A DNA stretch of 64,000 nucleotides from Neostapfia colusana (taxonomy: Eukaryota; Streptophyta; Magnoliopsida; Poales; Poaceae). Below the pieces are notes generated by a model that did no database searches, was not told the DNA's origin, and saw only the letters and a program-made list of their open reading frames with translations. The stretch is from assembly GCA_030760725.1 (NCBI GenBank), contig JASWHV010000004.1, forward strand, positions 55,209,136 through 55,273,135, given 5' to 3'. The first letter of the stretch is position 1. Every line of letters starts with the position of its first letter. Shown piece after piece: positions 1-9,618 of this stretch. The position numbers were made by a program, and so were the translations under genes.

Positions 1-675
1 CAGAAGAGGTGGTGGAGAAAGGAAAAGATGACTCGTCGAAGACGACGTGCCGAGAGATCAAAAGACGGTGGGTAGTGAGATCTAAACACCGGTAACCCTT
101 ATGATCAAGGGAATACCCGAGAAAAACACACCGTGTCGAACGGGGCGCAAGCTTATGTGGGGCGGTGGCGGAAAGGTTAGGGTAGCAAACGCATCCGAAA
201 ACTCGAAGGTGATCATAAAGAGGATCAGTACCATATAGAGCAAAGTAGGGGGTGGAGGTGCGAATCGCCTTGGTGGGAAGACGATTAATCAGAAGTGTGG
301 CAGTATGAAGAGCCTCCACCTAGTATCGTGCTGGAATAGATGCCTGGAACATCAGGGAGCGTATGACATCATTGATGGTGCGAATCATGCACTCTGCCTT
401 GCCGTTTTGAGGAGGTATACGAACAAGACATGCGTAGCTGTACCCCATGTGCAGAGAGAAAATTACGAAACACGAAGTTATCGAACTCGCGTCCGTTATC
501 GCACTGGACAGCTCGAATGGTGCGCCCAAACTGAGTAGAAATCCAAACGAAGAAGTGAGAGAGTAACGAAAGGCTCAGACTTCAATCGTAATGGAAAAGT
601 CCAGGAAAAGTGAGAGAAATCATCAATTATCACCAAATAATAATTAAAGCCTGATATGCTGGAAATGGGAGATGC
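1..675 (-). pseudogene. copia-A integrase core and C-terminus, degenerate
   Basis: PPQNGKAECMIRTINDVIRS and MFQASIPARYW are visible at 320-529. Near 1-140 a RCVFLGY-like, LISRHVVFDESSFPF-type C-terminus can be read. Frames change several times. Confidence 0.78.
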
Positions 676-1080
676 TCACAAATCACAATGTATAAGATCG
701 AATGGGTGCTCAACATGAGTCACAGAGGTGGGAAAAGTGAGGCGAACATGGCGACCAAGCTGACAGGCATGACATAGGGAATCATGTGTACCCCTAGAAC
801 ACGAGGTAACTGAGCTACTGAACAGCTTCGACATAGCATCTGCACCAGGGTGGCCAAGCCGGCGATGCCAGATAGTGGATGAAGCTGTCGTAGTCAAAGC
901 AAATGGCGGTGATGCAGCGAAAGTAGGAAGCCGAAGTGTGTATAGGGGCCCCGAGCTATCACATCGGAAAAGAGGTCGTCGGGTGGAAATATCCTTCACA
1001 GACAAACCAAAAGGATCAAATTCAATGGAAACATTGTTGTCATTGGTAAAACAGCGAACAGAAAGTAAGTTTTGAATCAT
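676..1080 (-). pseudogene. copia-A GAG-pre-integrase
   Basis: LLSVRCFTNDNNVSIEFDPF, TIWHRRLGHPGADAMSKLF, CHACQLGRHVRLTFP and FDLIHCDL, the zinc-binding lead-in to integrase, open in one frame. Confidence 0.88.
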
Positions 1081-2405
1081 ATCCGGAGCGACAAGAATGT
1101 TTTTAAGCTGGAAATTCCCGGAAGACCGGAATCACCTACTGAGGTGACCGGAAGAACGGACCCATTCCAGACAACGATAGATGAAGGAAAAGAGGGATTG
1201 GGAGTGTGGGTGGAAGAGAGTATACCGGGATTAGGAGTGGTATGATATGATGCTCCGGAATCAACTACCCAGTCGGCACCTGGTGGAGTAAGGTGCATGG
1301 TGCTGAAGGAGGAAGCAAGCGACTGTCGATCCCACGTTGACGGTGGCTCCTGAAGAAGTGCCGATGGCTCCGAATTCCCAACAGGGTAGTCAGTGTCTCC
1401 GTAGGTCAGGGTTGACTGTCCGCCAGAAGAGTATCCAGGCCCACCATATGCCTGAGCTGGCGGAGCACCAACACTGTGGGCTGGTCCACTGTAGCCTGGG
1501 GTAGCTGCGAACGCCGGCTGGGGACGTGGTGGTCGTGGAGGCTGAGAGCCCGGGGATGGTCCAGGCCACATGTAGATCTGGCCAGTCCACGGGTTGTAGG
1601 GTGTGGGCCAGGGTGCGCCTCCCTGGCTAGTACCACCAGTAGTCGAAGCCGTGGGGTTGTTGCCTGCACTGCTGCCACCACGGCCGCCGTTCTTTCCTCG
1701 GCGACGACGGTTTCCACCTCCTGTACTGGTAGGAGTAGAAGGTGGTCGTGACGATGGTCCACCAGCAGCTGGTAAGGGTGGACGGGGGGACTGCCCGGAG
1801 CCATAGAAGGATGTGGCGGGTCCGGAGCCAGTAGAGCCTCCTGCAGTGATCTCTTCAAGTTCAAGATCAGACCATACCTTCTCGAAGGTAGGTAGTGGCT
1901 CCAGTCGGAGTAGCCACGTCCGTAGGTGACAATAGCGCTCATTCAGACCCTGAAGGACCCGAAGAACAAGAGCGCTGTCAGTGACCGGCTCACCAAGGTC
2001 ACGTAGGGCATCTGCCATGCCCTTCATCTCCCGACAGTAGGTGGAGATAGAACGATCACCCTGGACGGTGTTCTGGAACCGAGTGCTGATGTGGAGGGCT
2101 CGAGTCGCGCGGTTCCCTAGAAACCGTTGCTCGAGGACTAGCCAGGCCTCTCGAGCAGTGCCGCCACCGCGCTGCCTGACGATGTCCTGTAGCTCCTCTG
2201 TCAGGGAGCCAAGGATCCAGGATAGTACCAGGCAGTCCATGCTGATCCAGGACACCTGTACTGAAGACTCGTCCTGGAGGACGAGGTCATCGAGGCAGTA
2301 GCGCCTCAGCGTGAGGAGCACCATATCACGCCACCGGGCATATGAGGTGGACACAGAGCTGAGAACAACCGACACGAGCGTCCGGATGTTCTGAATCCCT
2401 GCCAC
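1077..2405 (-). pseudogene. copia-A gag capsid and protease start
   Basis: Same frame as the preceding segment: UBN2-type capsid (TAREAWLVLEQRFLGNRATR, STYCREMKGMADALRDLG, LRVLQGLNERYCHLRTWL), a Gly/Pro-rich tail, no CCHC knuckle, then the protease motif WVVDSGASYHTTP. The frame is lost near 1080. Confidence 0.9.
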
Positions 2406-3263
2406 CTACGCATAAAGAGCGGCCACAAGTGTAGTCGAGTACGTACCAGCGTCAGAGGGAGGCTCTTGGACAGCACTCGTCGATCGGCGAGCACTCTCCT
2501 CGAGTTGGTGGGATAGTGACGGCACGGAGGCACGCTCCTGCTCTAGGGCAAGGGCGAGTGCCCGCTCGCGTTCGCGAGAGGCGGCCAGTGCTGCGGCGAT
2601 GTCACAGGTCTCCGCAATGTCGGTGCCGTAGGAAGAAGTTGTGTTCTCAGCAGTAGCACCGGCGGCTGGGAACGGAATCGGCGGGATCGCCGTGGTGCTC
2701 CCGTCGATGCCGAGGTCGATCGAGTCCCGTACCACGGAAGTACCTACCATGAAGGTGACAGCAGTGACGGGGCTGCTGGTGGTACCGACAAGGGGTCCAC
2801 CGGCAGCTGGACCAGTTTTTGAGAAAGAGGGGGCGGCGGCACCTCCAGCAGCGAGAGGCCTGGGGGCTGCAGTACCTCCAGAGTCGGCAGACCAGAGGGC
2901 GGCGGACCCCCCAGGGGCGGCGGTGGCCCCTCCAGAGGAGGTGCCCCCCCCCTCCGCCCCCCCTCCCCAGCGCGTGCGGCCCCCATCCGGGTGGGGGCGG
3001 CCCGATCCAAGGCGCAGCGGCCCCGGATTCGGATGTGGCGGCGGCCCAAGGTGGGGTGGCAGCGGCTCCTTCCTGCGCGCGCGGTCCTCCAGAGGAGGCG
3101 GCGCCCCCCTCCTGCGCGCGCGGCCCCGATCCAGTGGCTGGCGGCGCCCTGGTGACGGCGGGTGGCGCACCAGGGGCGGCGGCGGCGGGCGGCGCACCAG
3201 GGGCGGCGGCGGCTCTGGCGGCGGCGGCCCAAGGTGGGGTGGCGGCGGCGGCGGCTGGGCCAT
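2406..3263 (-). pseudogene. copia-A gag N-terminus, proline-rich
   Basis: Starts MAQPPPPPPHLGPPPPEPPP, highly Pro/Arg/Gly-rich, then SRERERALALALEQERASVP, a coiled-coil-like helix. Ends at an in-frame TAG (2406-2408) and continues in the same frame below, so a single nonsense codon divides gag. Confidence 0.82.
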
Positions 3264-3305
3264 TAGGATTAGGTTTAGCCCTGATACTAATTATTCCTAG
3301 CTAAT

Positions 3306-3317
3306 GCTCTGATACCA
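3306..3317 (-). other. Primer-binding site (second copy)
   Basis: TGGTATCAGAGC, complementary to the 3' end of initiator tRNA-Met, leading into copia-A gag leader sequence. Confidence 0.85.
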
Positions 3318-3517
3318 TGTTAAGCTACTATGCACTGACCAGTTGACCCCAAAAGTTTAAGCTGATAGGGAAAGGTGGGCAATTCACTTATATTTCAACA
3401 CTCCCCCTCACGTGCAGGCTCTCTTGGGCCGCAAACATGGAATAGGAGTCGGCTGCAATTTATTTAATAAGTCGCGTCCGCCAGGATTCGAACTTGAGAC
3501 CTCTGGCTCTGATACCA
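3318..3517 (-). mobile_element. SMART-like mini-LTR element, one-LTR form, between two PBS copies
   Basis: 3318-3400 is an 83-bp TG...CA LTR (TGTTGAAATATAAG...TAGCTTAACA). 3401-3517 is a 117-bp internal part with PBS, the tRNA-like GGTCTCAAGTTCGAATCC and the polypurine GTGAGGGGGAG. LTR size and internal sequence fit the grass SMART (FRetro129-type) family as I remember it. TGGTATCAGAGC occurs at both ends, exactly 200 bp apart (3506-3517, 3306-3317). Confidence 0.75.
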
Positions 3518-3685
3518 TGAAAGAGGGCTAATGATAGCTGTATTAAATGATAATCAAATGCTGGGTACAGGTCTGATTATATAGAGGGATTAGGAGGGGA
3601 GAAAAGACTAAACTACCCCTAACCCTAATCCCTCTTTAATGACTAATATGCCCCTGTGATACACCCTTAATTACAGAGTCTAACA
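3518..3685 (-). repeat. copia-A 5' LTR
   Basis: 168 bp, TG...CA. Followed on the minus strand immediately by TGGTATCAGAGC (3517-3506). Contains CTCTATATAATCAG, a TATA-like box, and poly-pyrimidine blocks. Confidence 0.82.
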
Positions 3686-3801
3686 CTGATGATGCGTTAA
3701 GGGTACATATATGGAGGACAAGTCTTGAGGGCCAAGTGGCCTCATGGCTAATGACTAAATTGCCCTCTAATCCCTATCCTCCTAACACATATACGCCGAC
3801 A
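3686..3801 (-). repeat. LTR fragment at 3' end of copia-B
   Basis: CTGATGATGCG...CGCCGACA; homologous to the copia-G LTR (shared CATATATGGAGGACAAGTCTTGAG-like block and ACATATACGC). Cut at its left side by copia-A. Confidence 0.65.
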
Positions 3802-4783
3802 TGAAGAACTCCTGCTGAAGAGCTGCAATGATGTGATGAAGCAAGGCCGATCTGGAGGCAGTCAGTACAATATCGAAACCCCCATGGTAGACGAAAAGCG
3901 AGGTGTCGGACTTGGCCTCCACAAAGCCACGTGACAGCAGAAAAGTGGTGAAGCGGCTGTACTAGACTCGGGGGCCTGCTTAAGTCCAAAGAAGGACTTG
4001 TTGAGGCGGCAAACCATGTCAGACTGAGCGGGGTCGACGAAGCCTGTGGGCTGACTACAAAAGACCGTCTCGAATAGCGTACCATGAAGGAACGCGTTCT
4101 TGCCGTCAAGCTGGTGAACCGGCCAATCCCGCTAGAGAGCGAGCGAGAGGACGGTGCGGACTGTGGGTGGCTTGATAACCGGGCTGTTGGGTGAAGCCAT
4201 GGAGGACCCAACGAGCCTTGTACCGCTTCATGCTACCGGCGACGTTGAGCTTGTGCTTGAAGATCCATTTGCCGATGACATTAGAACCAGGTGGACGAGG
4301 CACCAAGTCCCAAGTGTGGTTGGCAATCAAAGCTTTGTACTCGTCCCCCATGGCTCGCCGCCAGTTGGGGTCGGCGAGGGTGGCACAGTAGGAAGTGGGT
4401 ACCGAGGAGAGAGCAGTTGGTGCTGTCATCAAAGCGGAGGCAGGCTGTCGGTACCCCTGCTTCCCTCAAATGGTCGTGCCGTGTTGGTTGTTCACCGGAG
4501 CAATCGGGAAGACGCCCTTGGGGGGCGCGCATCTGCTGGTCGGACGGTGCCAGACAAGAGTCGTCAGACCCCCAGTGGCACAGGTGGGAGGGTCAGTGCT
4601 ACGCGTGGACGCCATGTGTGGACCTGAAGCGAGAAGACAGTCGGTGCTGTTATCGAGGTGTCGAGGGCCGGGGAGTGGCCCTGTCCTACAGGCGCAGTCG
4701 CGGATCGAGGCGGGCGTGGCTCAGGCGTCGGGGTGGCAGCGTCGCACGGCGACACAGGGAGTCACGCGACGGCTGGGACGCCA
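3802..4783 (-). pseudogene. copia-B linker and truncated RT
   Basis: PTALSSVPTSYCATLADPNW, MGDEYKALIANHTWDLVPRP and RYKARWVLHGFTQQPG, then the AFLHGTL, DMVCRLNKSFFGLKQAP-type region in shifted frames. It stops before the YVDD motif, at an LTR fragment. Confidence 0.82.
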
Positions 4784-5237
4784 CTAGAGGGATAGGCCGC
4801 CACGCTGCCAGAGGGAGAGGCCTAAGCAGGACTCAAGGCATCGATCGGTGGCGCAGGGAGGCGTGCGGCGCTGCCGGAGGGTGAGACTGGCGCTGGACTT
4901 GGGCGCTGGAGTTGTGCGCCAGTTTAAATTTTTATGTGGTGCGGGATAAAGATAAGGCAAATGACAACCTAATGTGGCGACCGAGCTAGCACGCATGGCA
5001 GAGCGAGGGGTCAGCGCCTTTATTATATGTGATGGCAGAGGAACAAGCCGATTTGGACAACGCGTACGAGCAGGGGTGACCAAAACACGATGCCACGTGG
5101 AGGATGATACGGACGTCAATGCATGAGCTAGAGGTGATCTAATCCAGGACGAGAGGCACAAAGTGTAGAGGGAACCGTCACTATTGCACATGAGGATCAC
5201 GTTCCTGGTAGCCAGATCCTTCACAGAAAGACCAAAC
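4784..5237 (-). pseudogene. copia-B GAG-pre-integrase, integrase deleted
   Basis: LSVKDL..R, STWHRVL, a C..C zinc part in shifted frames, LGCHLPYLYPAPHK, then immediate linker-type Pro/Arg sequence. The whole integrase core that should follow is absent. Confidence 0.75.
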
Positions 5238-5431
5238 TGTTGAAAATCCTTGGATTAATTTTCCCTAATCATCTCTTTCTATTTTCCTCTTAATTTATTC
5301 TCAATAGGGGGTGTATATAAAGCCCCAAATTATAAAGTCATAATCTAATATTAGCTAGACTCCTACTCTTACTTGACTTGGGCTCTATCTCTAACATTAA
5401 TTACTCTAGAAAAATGGGATTATATCTAACA
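5238..5431 (-). repeat. 3' LTR of the gene-capturing element
   Basis: 194 bp. Contains GGGTGTATATAAAGCCCC, a TATA-like motif shared with the other LTR. Confidence 0.92.
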
Positions 5432-5464
5432 ATCACTCCCTAATCTAGTTTTTCTAGTTCACGC

Positions 5465-5760
5465 TCACAATAATTAGGATGGAGACACACTTCCACCATA
5501 AACACACTTTCGGGATGGACACAACTGCACCCCCAGGATGGTCACATCTACACACTGCACAACTCAATTTTGGGATGGGCACGTCTTCATCCTCAGGATG
5601 GTCGCATCTTCATCCTGCACACAAATTCGGGTTGGTCACATCTTCAACCGCAGGATGGGCTCATCTTCATCCTGCACTCGATCTCGGAGTGGGCACATCT
5701 TCATTCTGATCACATACTCACACATTCGAGACGGTCACATCTTCATCCTGAGCACAACTC
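5465..5760. repeat. Degenerate minisatellite in the gene-capturing element
   Basis: Repeats of GGATGGTCACATCTTCATCC with variants, spaced about 28-56 bp, between the 3' LTR and the NAC fragment. The translated WSHLHPA repeats are a by-product. Confidence 0.8.
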
Positions 5761-5984
5761 CCATTGGTCTGCTCTTCCTAACGCGACAGAGCACCCAATA
5801 TTTTTCTTCTTCACCTTCATCGTCGTGGCGATAACACCTTGGGTCAGTGATCTCGTACTCCTGCAAGATCCATCCCGTGCTACGCCGCTTCCCGAGTTCT
5901 CCACACACGTAGAAGCAGAACCTGACCAAACGCCACTGCACCACAACTCCCATGTTGGAAATCGACTGTGCGTACTTGGTCGCG

Positions 5985-6302
5985 CTAGCTTCCAGATGCC
6001 GCCGCCGTGGAACCGCTGTACTCGAGGCTTCTTCGCCTACGTAACGTTAAGAAGTACACCAAATCGTGCAGGTCGTAGTTCGCCAAGAGCTCCCACGGCG
6101 TCACATTATAGAAGTCTGCTTCTATCACAATGCATGCCTCGTGTGGTGGAAAACCGCGCAGCTGTGGTCGGAGAAAGTGAAGCACCAGCTCGTCCTCTGT
6201 TCGCTTGAACCTTGAATCAGTCGTCATATTCCCTGTACACATCATGTGTATTTCTAGGGAAGAAGCAAAGAACTCCGGGTACACCTTGTGTGCACCTAGC
6301 AA
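5985..6302 (-). pseudogene. Captured fragment of a NAC transcription factor domain
   Basis: FKRTEDELVLHFLRPQLRGF, then EADFYNVTPWELL and a VYFLTLRRR-type segment. This follows NAC subdomains A-C (P.DEELV..YL..K..G, .V.DVDLY..EPWDLP, YFF) as in divergent monocot NACs. Only the N-terminal part is present; the DNA-binding C-half is missing. Sense orientation within the LTR element. Confidence 0.7.
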
Positions 6303-6482
6303 ATTCTCAAGTATTTCTCTCTTTCCTCACCGGAACACAGGAGGGATTCTTTTTCTGAATCTGACTTCCTTTGGGTCTGCTGCTCACCATGTGGTTTCTA
6401 CCAAGTCTGACACCTTTTCTTTCCTCAGCTGCCAGCTGCTTGGCTCTGTGCTCGCTGTCGCGCTTCAAGGCAGAGCTGCCGC

Positions 6483-7050
6483 CTAAGCGAGCGGAAGCGC
6501 AATGACAACGTCGGCCACCTTTGCGGACCGCCGCGCCTCCCTGGCTATCGCAGCCGCCAGGCGTACCGCTTCCGACGACGCGATCAACGTGCAGAGCCGC
6601 TTCTCCGGGAACGTGGCGTACACGCCACCGAGCTCGAGGTCCTCGTCCGCTGCCAGCGCGGCCTGCCCCGCATTGAGGCTCGCGGCGTGCGCGTCCGTGA
6701 GGAAGTGCCTCGGTGCGACTATCATCAGCTCGCCCGCCGTCGCCGCGTTAGTGCCGCCTGCCACACCCCGCCGTCCTTTGTCTGCTAGGTTCGCGAGTGC
6801 GCCTCTCCCGGATCCACTCGCGTCCGGGCTGTCTGCGCCCGCCGGGATCCGCGTCGACACCCGATCTACGCCGAACCTCGCGAAGAGGGCAAAGAACTCG
6901 TCCTGGACGGTTGGGTCCGACTGAAACATGAAGGCAACGATCTGCAGGAACGCGGCAACCCCGGCGAGCTCGTTCGCCTGGTACGTCGTCACCCGCCTCG
7001 CCCTTCTTGTTCTCGAACAGCTTGGTCCGGGAGTCGACCTCTACCGCCAT
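6483..7050 (-). pseudogene. Captured fragment resembling PADRE/DUF4228 protein
   Basis: ATG at 7050 (MAVEVDSRTKLFENKK), one frameshift, then YQANELAGVAAFLQIVAFMF (unrecognised). The C-terminal part GELMIVAPRHFLTDAHAASL and ADEDLELGGVYATFPEKRL has the ELM..P.HF ... L..DEEL..G..Y..LP pattern of plant PADRE (DUF4228) domains. It lies in the sense orientation inside the LTR element. The family call is from memory of the pattern and is moderate. Confidence 0.5.
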
Positions 7051-7095
7051 CTGCAGCGTAATACCCTCCCTCTAATTGGTTTCACCTCTCGGCCA

Positions 7096-7121
7096 CCCCC
7101 GGGAGTTCGTCCTCCCGGGGG
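7096..7121 (-). other. Perfect 10-bp hairpin downstream of PBS
   Basis: CCCCCGGGAG / CTCCCGGGGG stem with a 6-nt loop, about 20 nt downstream of the PBS in the element's RNA. This is where retroelements often place packaging or dimerisation structures; that role is inferred. Confidence 0.5.
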
Positions 7122-7154
7122 CAGGATCTAAAAACTCTAGCTCTTGATACCAAT

Positions 7155-7347
7155 TGTTGGAAATCCGTCGATTAATTTTCTCTAAACATCTCTTTCTATT
7201 TTTCTCTTGATTTATTCTCAATAGGGGGTTGTATATAAAGTCCCAAATTACAGTCCTAATCTAATATTAGCTAGACTCCTAATCTTACTTGACTTGGACT
7301 CTATCTCTAACACTAATTACTCTAGAAAAACGGGACTATATCTAACA
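7155..7347 (-). repeat. 5' LTR of the gene-capturing element
   Basis: 193 bp, followed on the minus strand by two bases and the PBS TGGTATCAAGAGC (7152-7140). Confidence 0.92.
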
Positions 7348-7352
7348 CAAAC

Positions 7353-7663
7353 GGGTCAAACTCCATGGAACAAAGATTATCAGTGGTGAAATACCGAACA
7401 GATAGAAGGTTAGCAATGATGTCAGAGGTTAATAAAATATTGTTATGGTAAAACGGGTCGGGAAGAACCGACTCTCCTACTGAGGAGACGTGCAGAATGA
7501 ACACATTGCCGACAACGATAGAAGGGGACGCAGAGTTGGGTGGGCGAAAAGTAGAGATTTTACCAAGGTCGATCGCGGTGTGGTTGGATGCGTCGGAATC
7601 AGCCACCCAATCGGTCACCGCGGGAGGGGGGTCAAGCGACATCGTGCTCAATGAGTTAGCCAA
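7353..7663 (-). pseudogene. copia-B protease start
   Basis: TDWVADSDASNHTA: the active site reads DSDA where relatives have DSGA, so the conserved Gly is changed. Followed by SIVVGNVF, IIANLLSVRYFTTDN and SMEFDPF, where the inserted LTR element interrupts. Confidence 0.85.
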
Positions 7664-9058
7664 CGACTACTGGTCCCAAGAGCCTGCCCATGGCGTCCAT
7701 GGCTGCGGCGCTGGTTGCTGTGGTGGGGGCACCGGGATCGGCGTGAGTGAAGGCGTGAAGGGAGGCCCACGAGGCTATCGGGGGCGCTGCCAACGCCTGG
7801 GGTGCTGAAGATAGCCGACTGCTGAAGAAGCTGTTGTTGCACCCCTCGTTCACCGGGTCGGGCCACATGGTGATGTGGCCAGTCAAAGGGTTGTAGAAGG
7901 AGGGCCATGTGCCTTGTCCGCCGCCAGTGGAGGAGTTGCCACCGCCACCGAGGCCACGGCTGCTGTCGCCGCGTCCACGGCCACGCCCTTTGTCATGGTC
8001 GCTGCCGCCATCACCACCACGTCCGCCTGAGGTAGTGTTGGGCGCAGCAAGCTGACCAGCACGCAGGTGGGGTGGCGCCGGCGTTTGTGGTGTCGTACCT
8101 GAGGCGCGTTGCTGGTGCTGATGGTTGGAGGAAGAGTCGTAGAGCGCGGTTGCCACGCCGGTGCGTCACGGGGAGTCGAGAGTGATCTCAAGGAGTAGAT
8201 CATTCCAACGTTGTGGAAGGAGTAGAAGAGCAATGGTCCGCTTGCTGAAAGTCTTGATGTGGTCAGTACTTCTTGTTCAAGCCTTGTAGATGGTTGACAA
8301 CAAGAGCATGGTCGAACACCTCTTTGCCAAGGGCGCGCATGGCGTCGGCCATGTTCTTCATCTGTCCACAGTAGTCGTTAACGTTGAGATCACCCTACTG
8401 AAAGACACGCAATTGACCATCAAGATGAAGCATCCTAGTCTCATGATTGCTGAGAAACTGGGCTTCGATAGCGAACCAAGCTTGGCACGCCAACTCGTTG
8501 GGCTCGCGGAATCATGCTGAAGAGCCAGAGAGGATGATGTCGTCCAGCCGGTAGAGGGAGTGTCGAGGACAATGTTGTCGAGGACGTGCTGCTCCAAAGC
8601 GTAGCGCCGAAGGGTGAGGAGCATGAGATCGTTCTACCTCGTGTAGTGGGAAGAGAGGGGGTCGAGCACGACGGACACAAGGGAGCGGATGTTCTGAATA
8701 GCCACTGCTTGGGCATGGAGATTGGCGACTTCGATTGCCTCTACGACGTTGCCCTCGCCGGTAGTAGACCGGTCGTCGTCCATGGTGGGTGTGGCCACCT
8801 TTTCGGCGGTGGTGGCTAGGACGCGCTTGAGCTCAGCGAGGGAAGCCTTCTCCCTCTGCTAATCCCAGGCGAGGGCGGTTGCGCGCTCACGGGGCGCGGG
8901 TGACAGAGAGGGCTTCGCGAACCTTGGCCAGGGCTACCGCCAATTCGGTCTGGTCCTCCTTGGCTGCATCGGCAGCCGCAGCTGTGGCAGCCGTTTTCTC
9001 CTCTTGCTCTTGTAGGAGGCGCAGGGCGTCGACAGGGGTGCCTGCCATGGCCGACATG
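7656..9058 (-). pseudogene. copia-B gag
   Basis: Starts MSAMAGTPVDALRLLQEQEE (9058) with an Ala/Glu helix, then a QNIRSLVSVVLDPLS-type segment, MLLTLRRYALEQHVLDNIVL, ATALYDSSSNHQHQQRASGT and a Gly/Arg-rich tail. Several frameshifts. Same gag type as copia-A. Confidence 0.82.
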
Positions 9059-9147
9059 GAGGAGAACGGTTCGGTGGGAGAGAGGAGAAAAAAGGTGTCT
9101 AAACTAAGAAAGGGAGCGAAAGCGAGATCCTAGGTCTCGTGATACCA

Positions 9148-9436
9148 TGATAGAAGGTATAGAAGGTGTACTGCCAAAGAATATAATGGATATGGATTAA
9201 TATGATGGAGGAAGGAGTACATATATAGGGCAGCAGCCTTGCACCCCAAGACTGGCTATAATCACAGCACTAATGTTCCCTAATAACAGTGACTAATGAC
9301 ATCACAAATGGCGGCAATCGCAGAAGTAATGAGGTCTAATGAAAGCATCTAATGACAACACTAATGACCCCTAATAACAGCAGTAACGAGGTCTAATGAC
9401 AGCACCAATGAGGACTAAATACAGAATATTCTAACA
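9148..9436 (-). repeat. copia-B 5' LTR
   Basis: TGATAG...TCTAACA, 289 bp, with GTACATATATAGGG and many CTAATGAC/CTAATAAC short repeats. Next to it at 9133-9147 is the primer site TGGTATCACGAGACC. Confidence 0.8.
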
Positions 9437-9569
9437 ATCAGGTTATCAATAAATTTAGAGCCAAGGTACCTACTTTTGCTGGCTACACTACAATATATAG
9501 CATCAATTTTTTCCACCAAAGTTTAACTATCACTATCAGAATACTATTCTTGACATCGCAATAACTTAC

Positions 9570-9618
9570 CCTGCAATCGTCTCCATTCAGCAGCTTCACG
9601 CATTGCTTTGAGCTCAAC
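9570..9618 (-). CDS. Host gene exon 8
   Basis: 49 nt: VELKAMREAAEWRRLQ plus one nucleotide of the next codon. Acceptor TTTCTTTCCAG, donor GTAAGT. Intron 7 (9619-9757) is 139 bp. The following exon is not found in 1-9569 and should lie left of the window. Confidence 0.92.

Larger units (their letters stand above)
1..3685 (-). mobile_element. copia-A: Ty1/copia element running off the left edge
   Basis: 5' LTR 3518-3685 (TGAAAG...TCTAACA), PBS copies, long gag, protease, GAG-pre-integrase and integrase on the minus strand. The 3' half is outside the window. A 200-bp SMART-like unit lies between LTR and gag. Broken by a TAG at 2406-2408 and frameshifts near 1080, 530 and elsewhere. Confidence 0.88.
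5238..7347 (-). mobile_element. 2.1-kb LTR element carrying host-gene fragments, TSD CAAAC
   Basis: LTRs 5238-5431 and 7155-7347 (TGTTG...TCTAACA, about 91% alike by eye), exact 5-bp duplication CAAAC (5233-5237, 7348-7352), and tRNA-Met-type PBS TGGTATCAAGAGC at 7140-7152. No gag or pol motif inside. Instead there are NAC-like and PADRE/DUF4228-like coding fragments on the element's sense strand and a minisatellite. It is non-autonomous and resembles a TRIM/LARD-like gene-capturing element. Removing it restores the codons of copia-B. Confidence 0.92.
3686..9436 (-). mobile_element. copia-B: degenerate copia element or composite in intron 8
   Basis: LTR at 9148-9436, PBS-like TGGTATCACGAGACC, gag, protease, GAG-pre-integrase and part of RT, ending in LTR fragment 3686-3801. 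Integrase and RNase H are deleted. A 2.1-kb LTR element splits it at the EFDPF codons with an exact 5-bp duplication. The two terminal LTRs are not clearly the same family, so it may be two fused elements. Confidence 0.8.

Noticed and set aside
305..538. 77-codon plus-strand frame
   Set aside because: Antisense to the copia-A integrase; no independent support.
2641..3304. Plus-strand open frames of 160-220 codons
   Set aside because: They are antisense to the copia-A proline-rich gag and exist because of GC-rich low-complexity sequence.
3496..3517. A genuine tRNA gene suggested by GGTCTCAAGTTCGAATCC
   Set aside because: Only a T-arm-like box B is present; there is no cloverleaf. It is the internal region of the SMART-like element.
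9437..9569. Possible exon 9 of the host gene between exon 8 and copia-B
   Set aside because: All frames show stops and no conserved residues; the next exon is more likely beyond the left edge.
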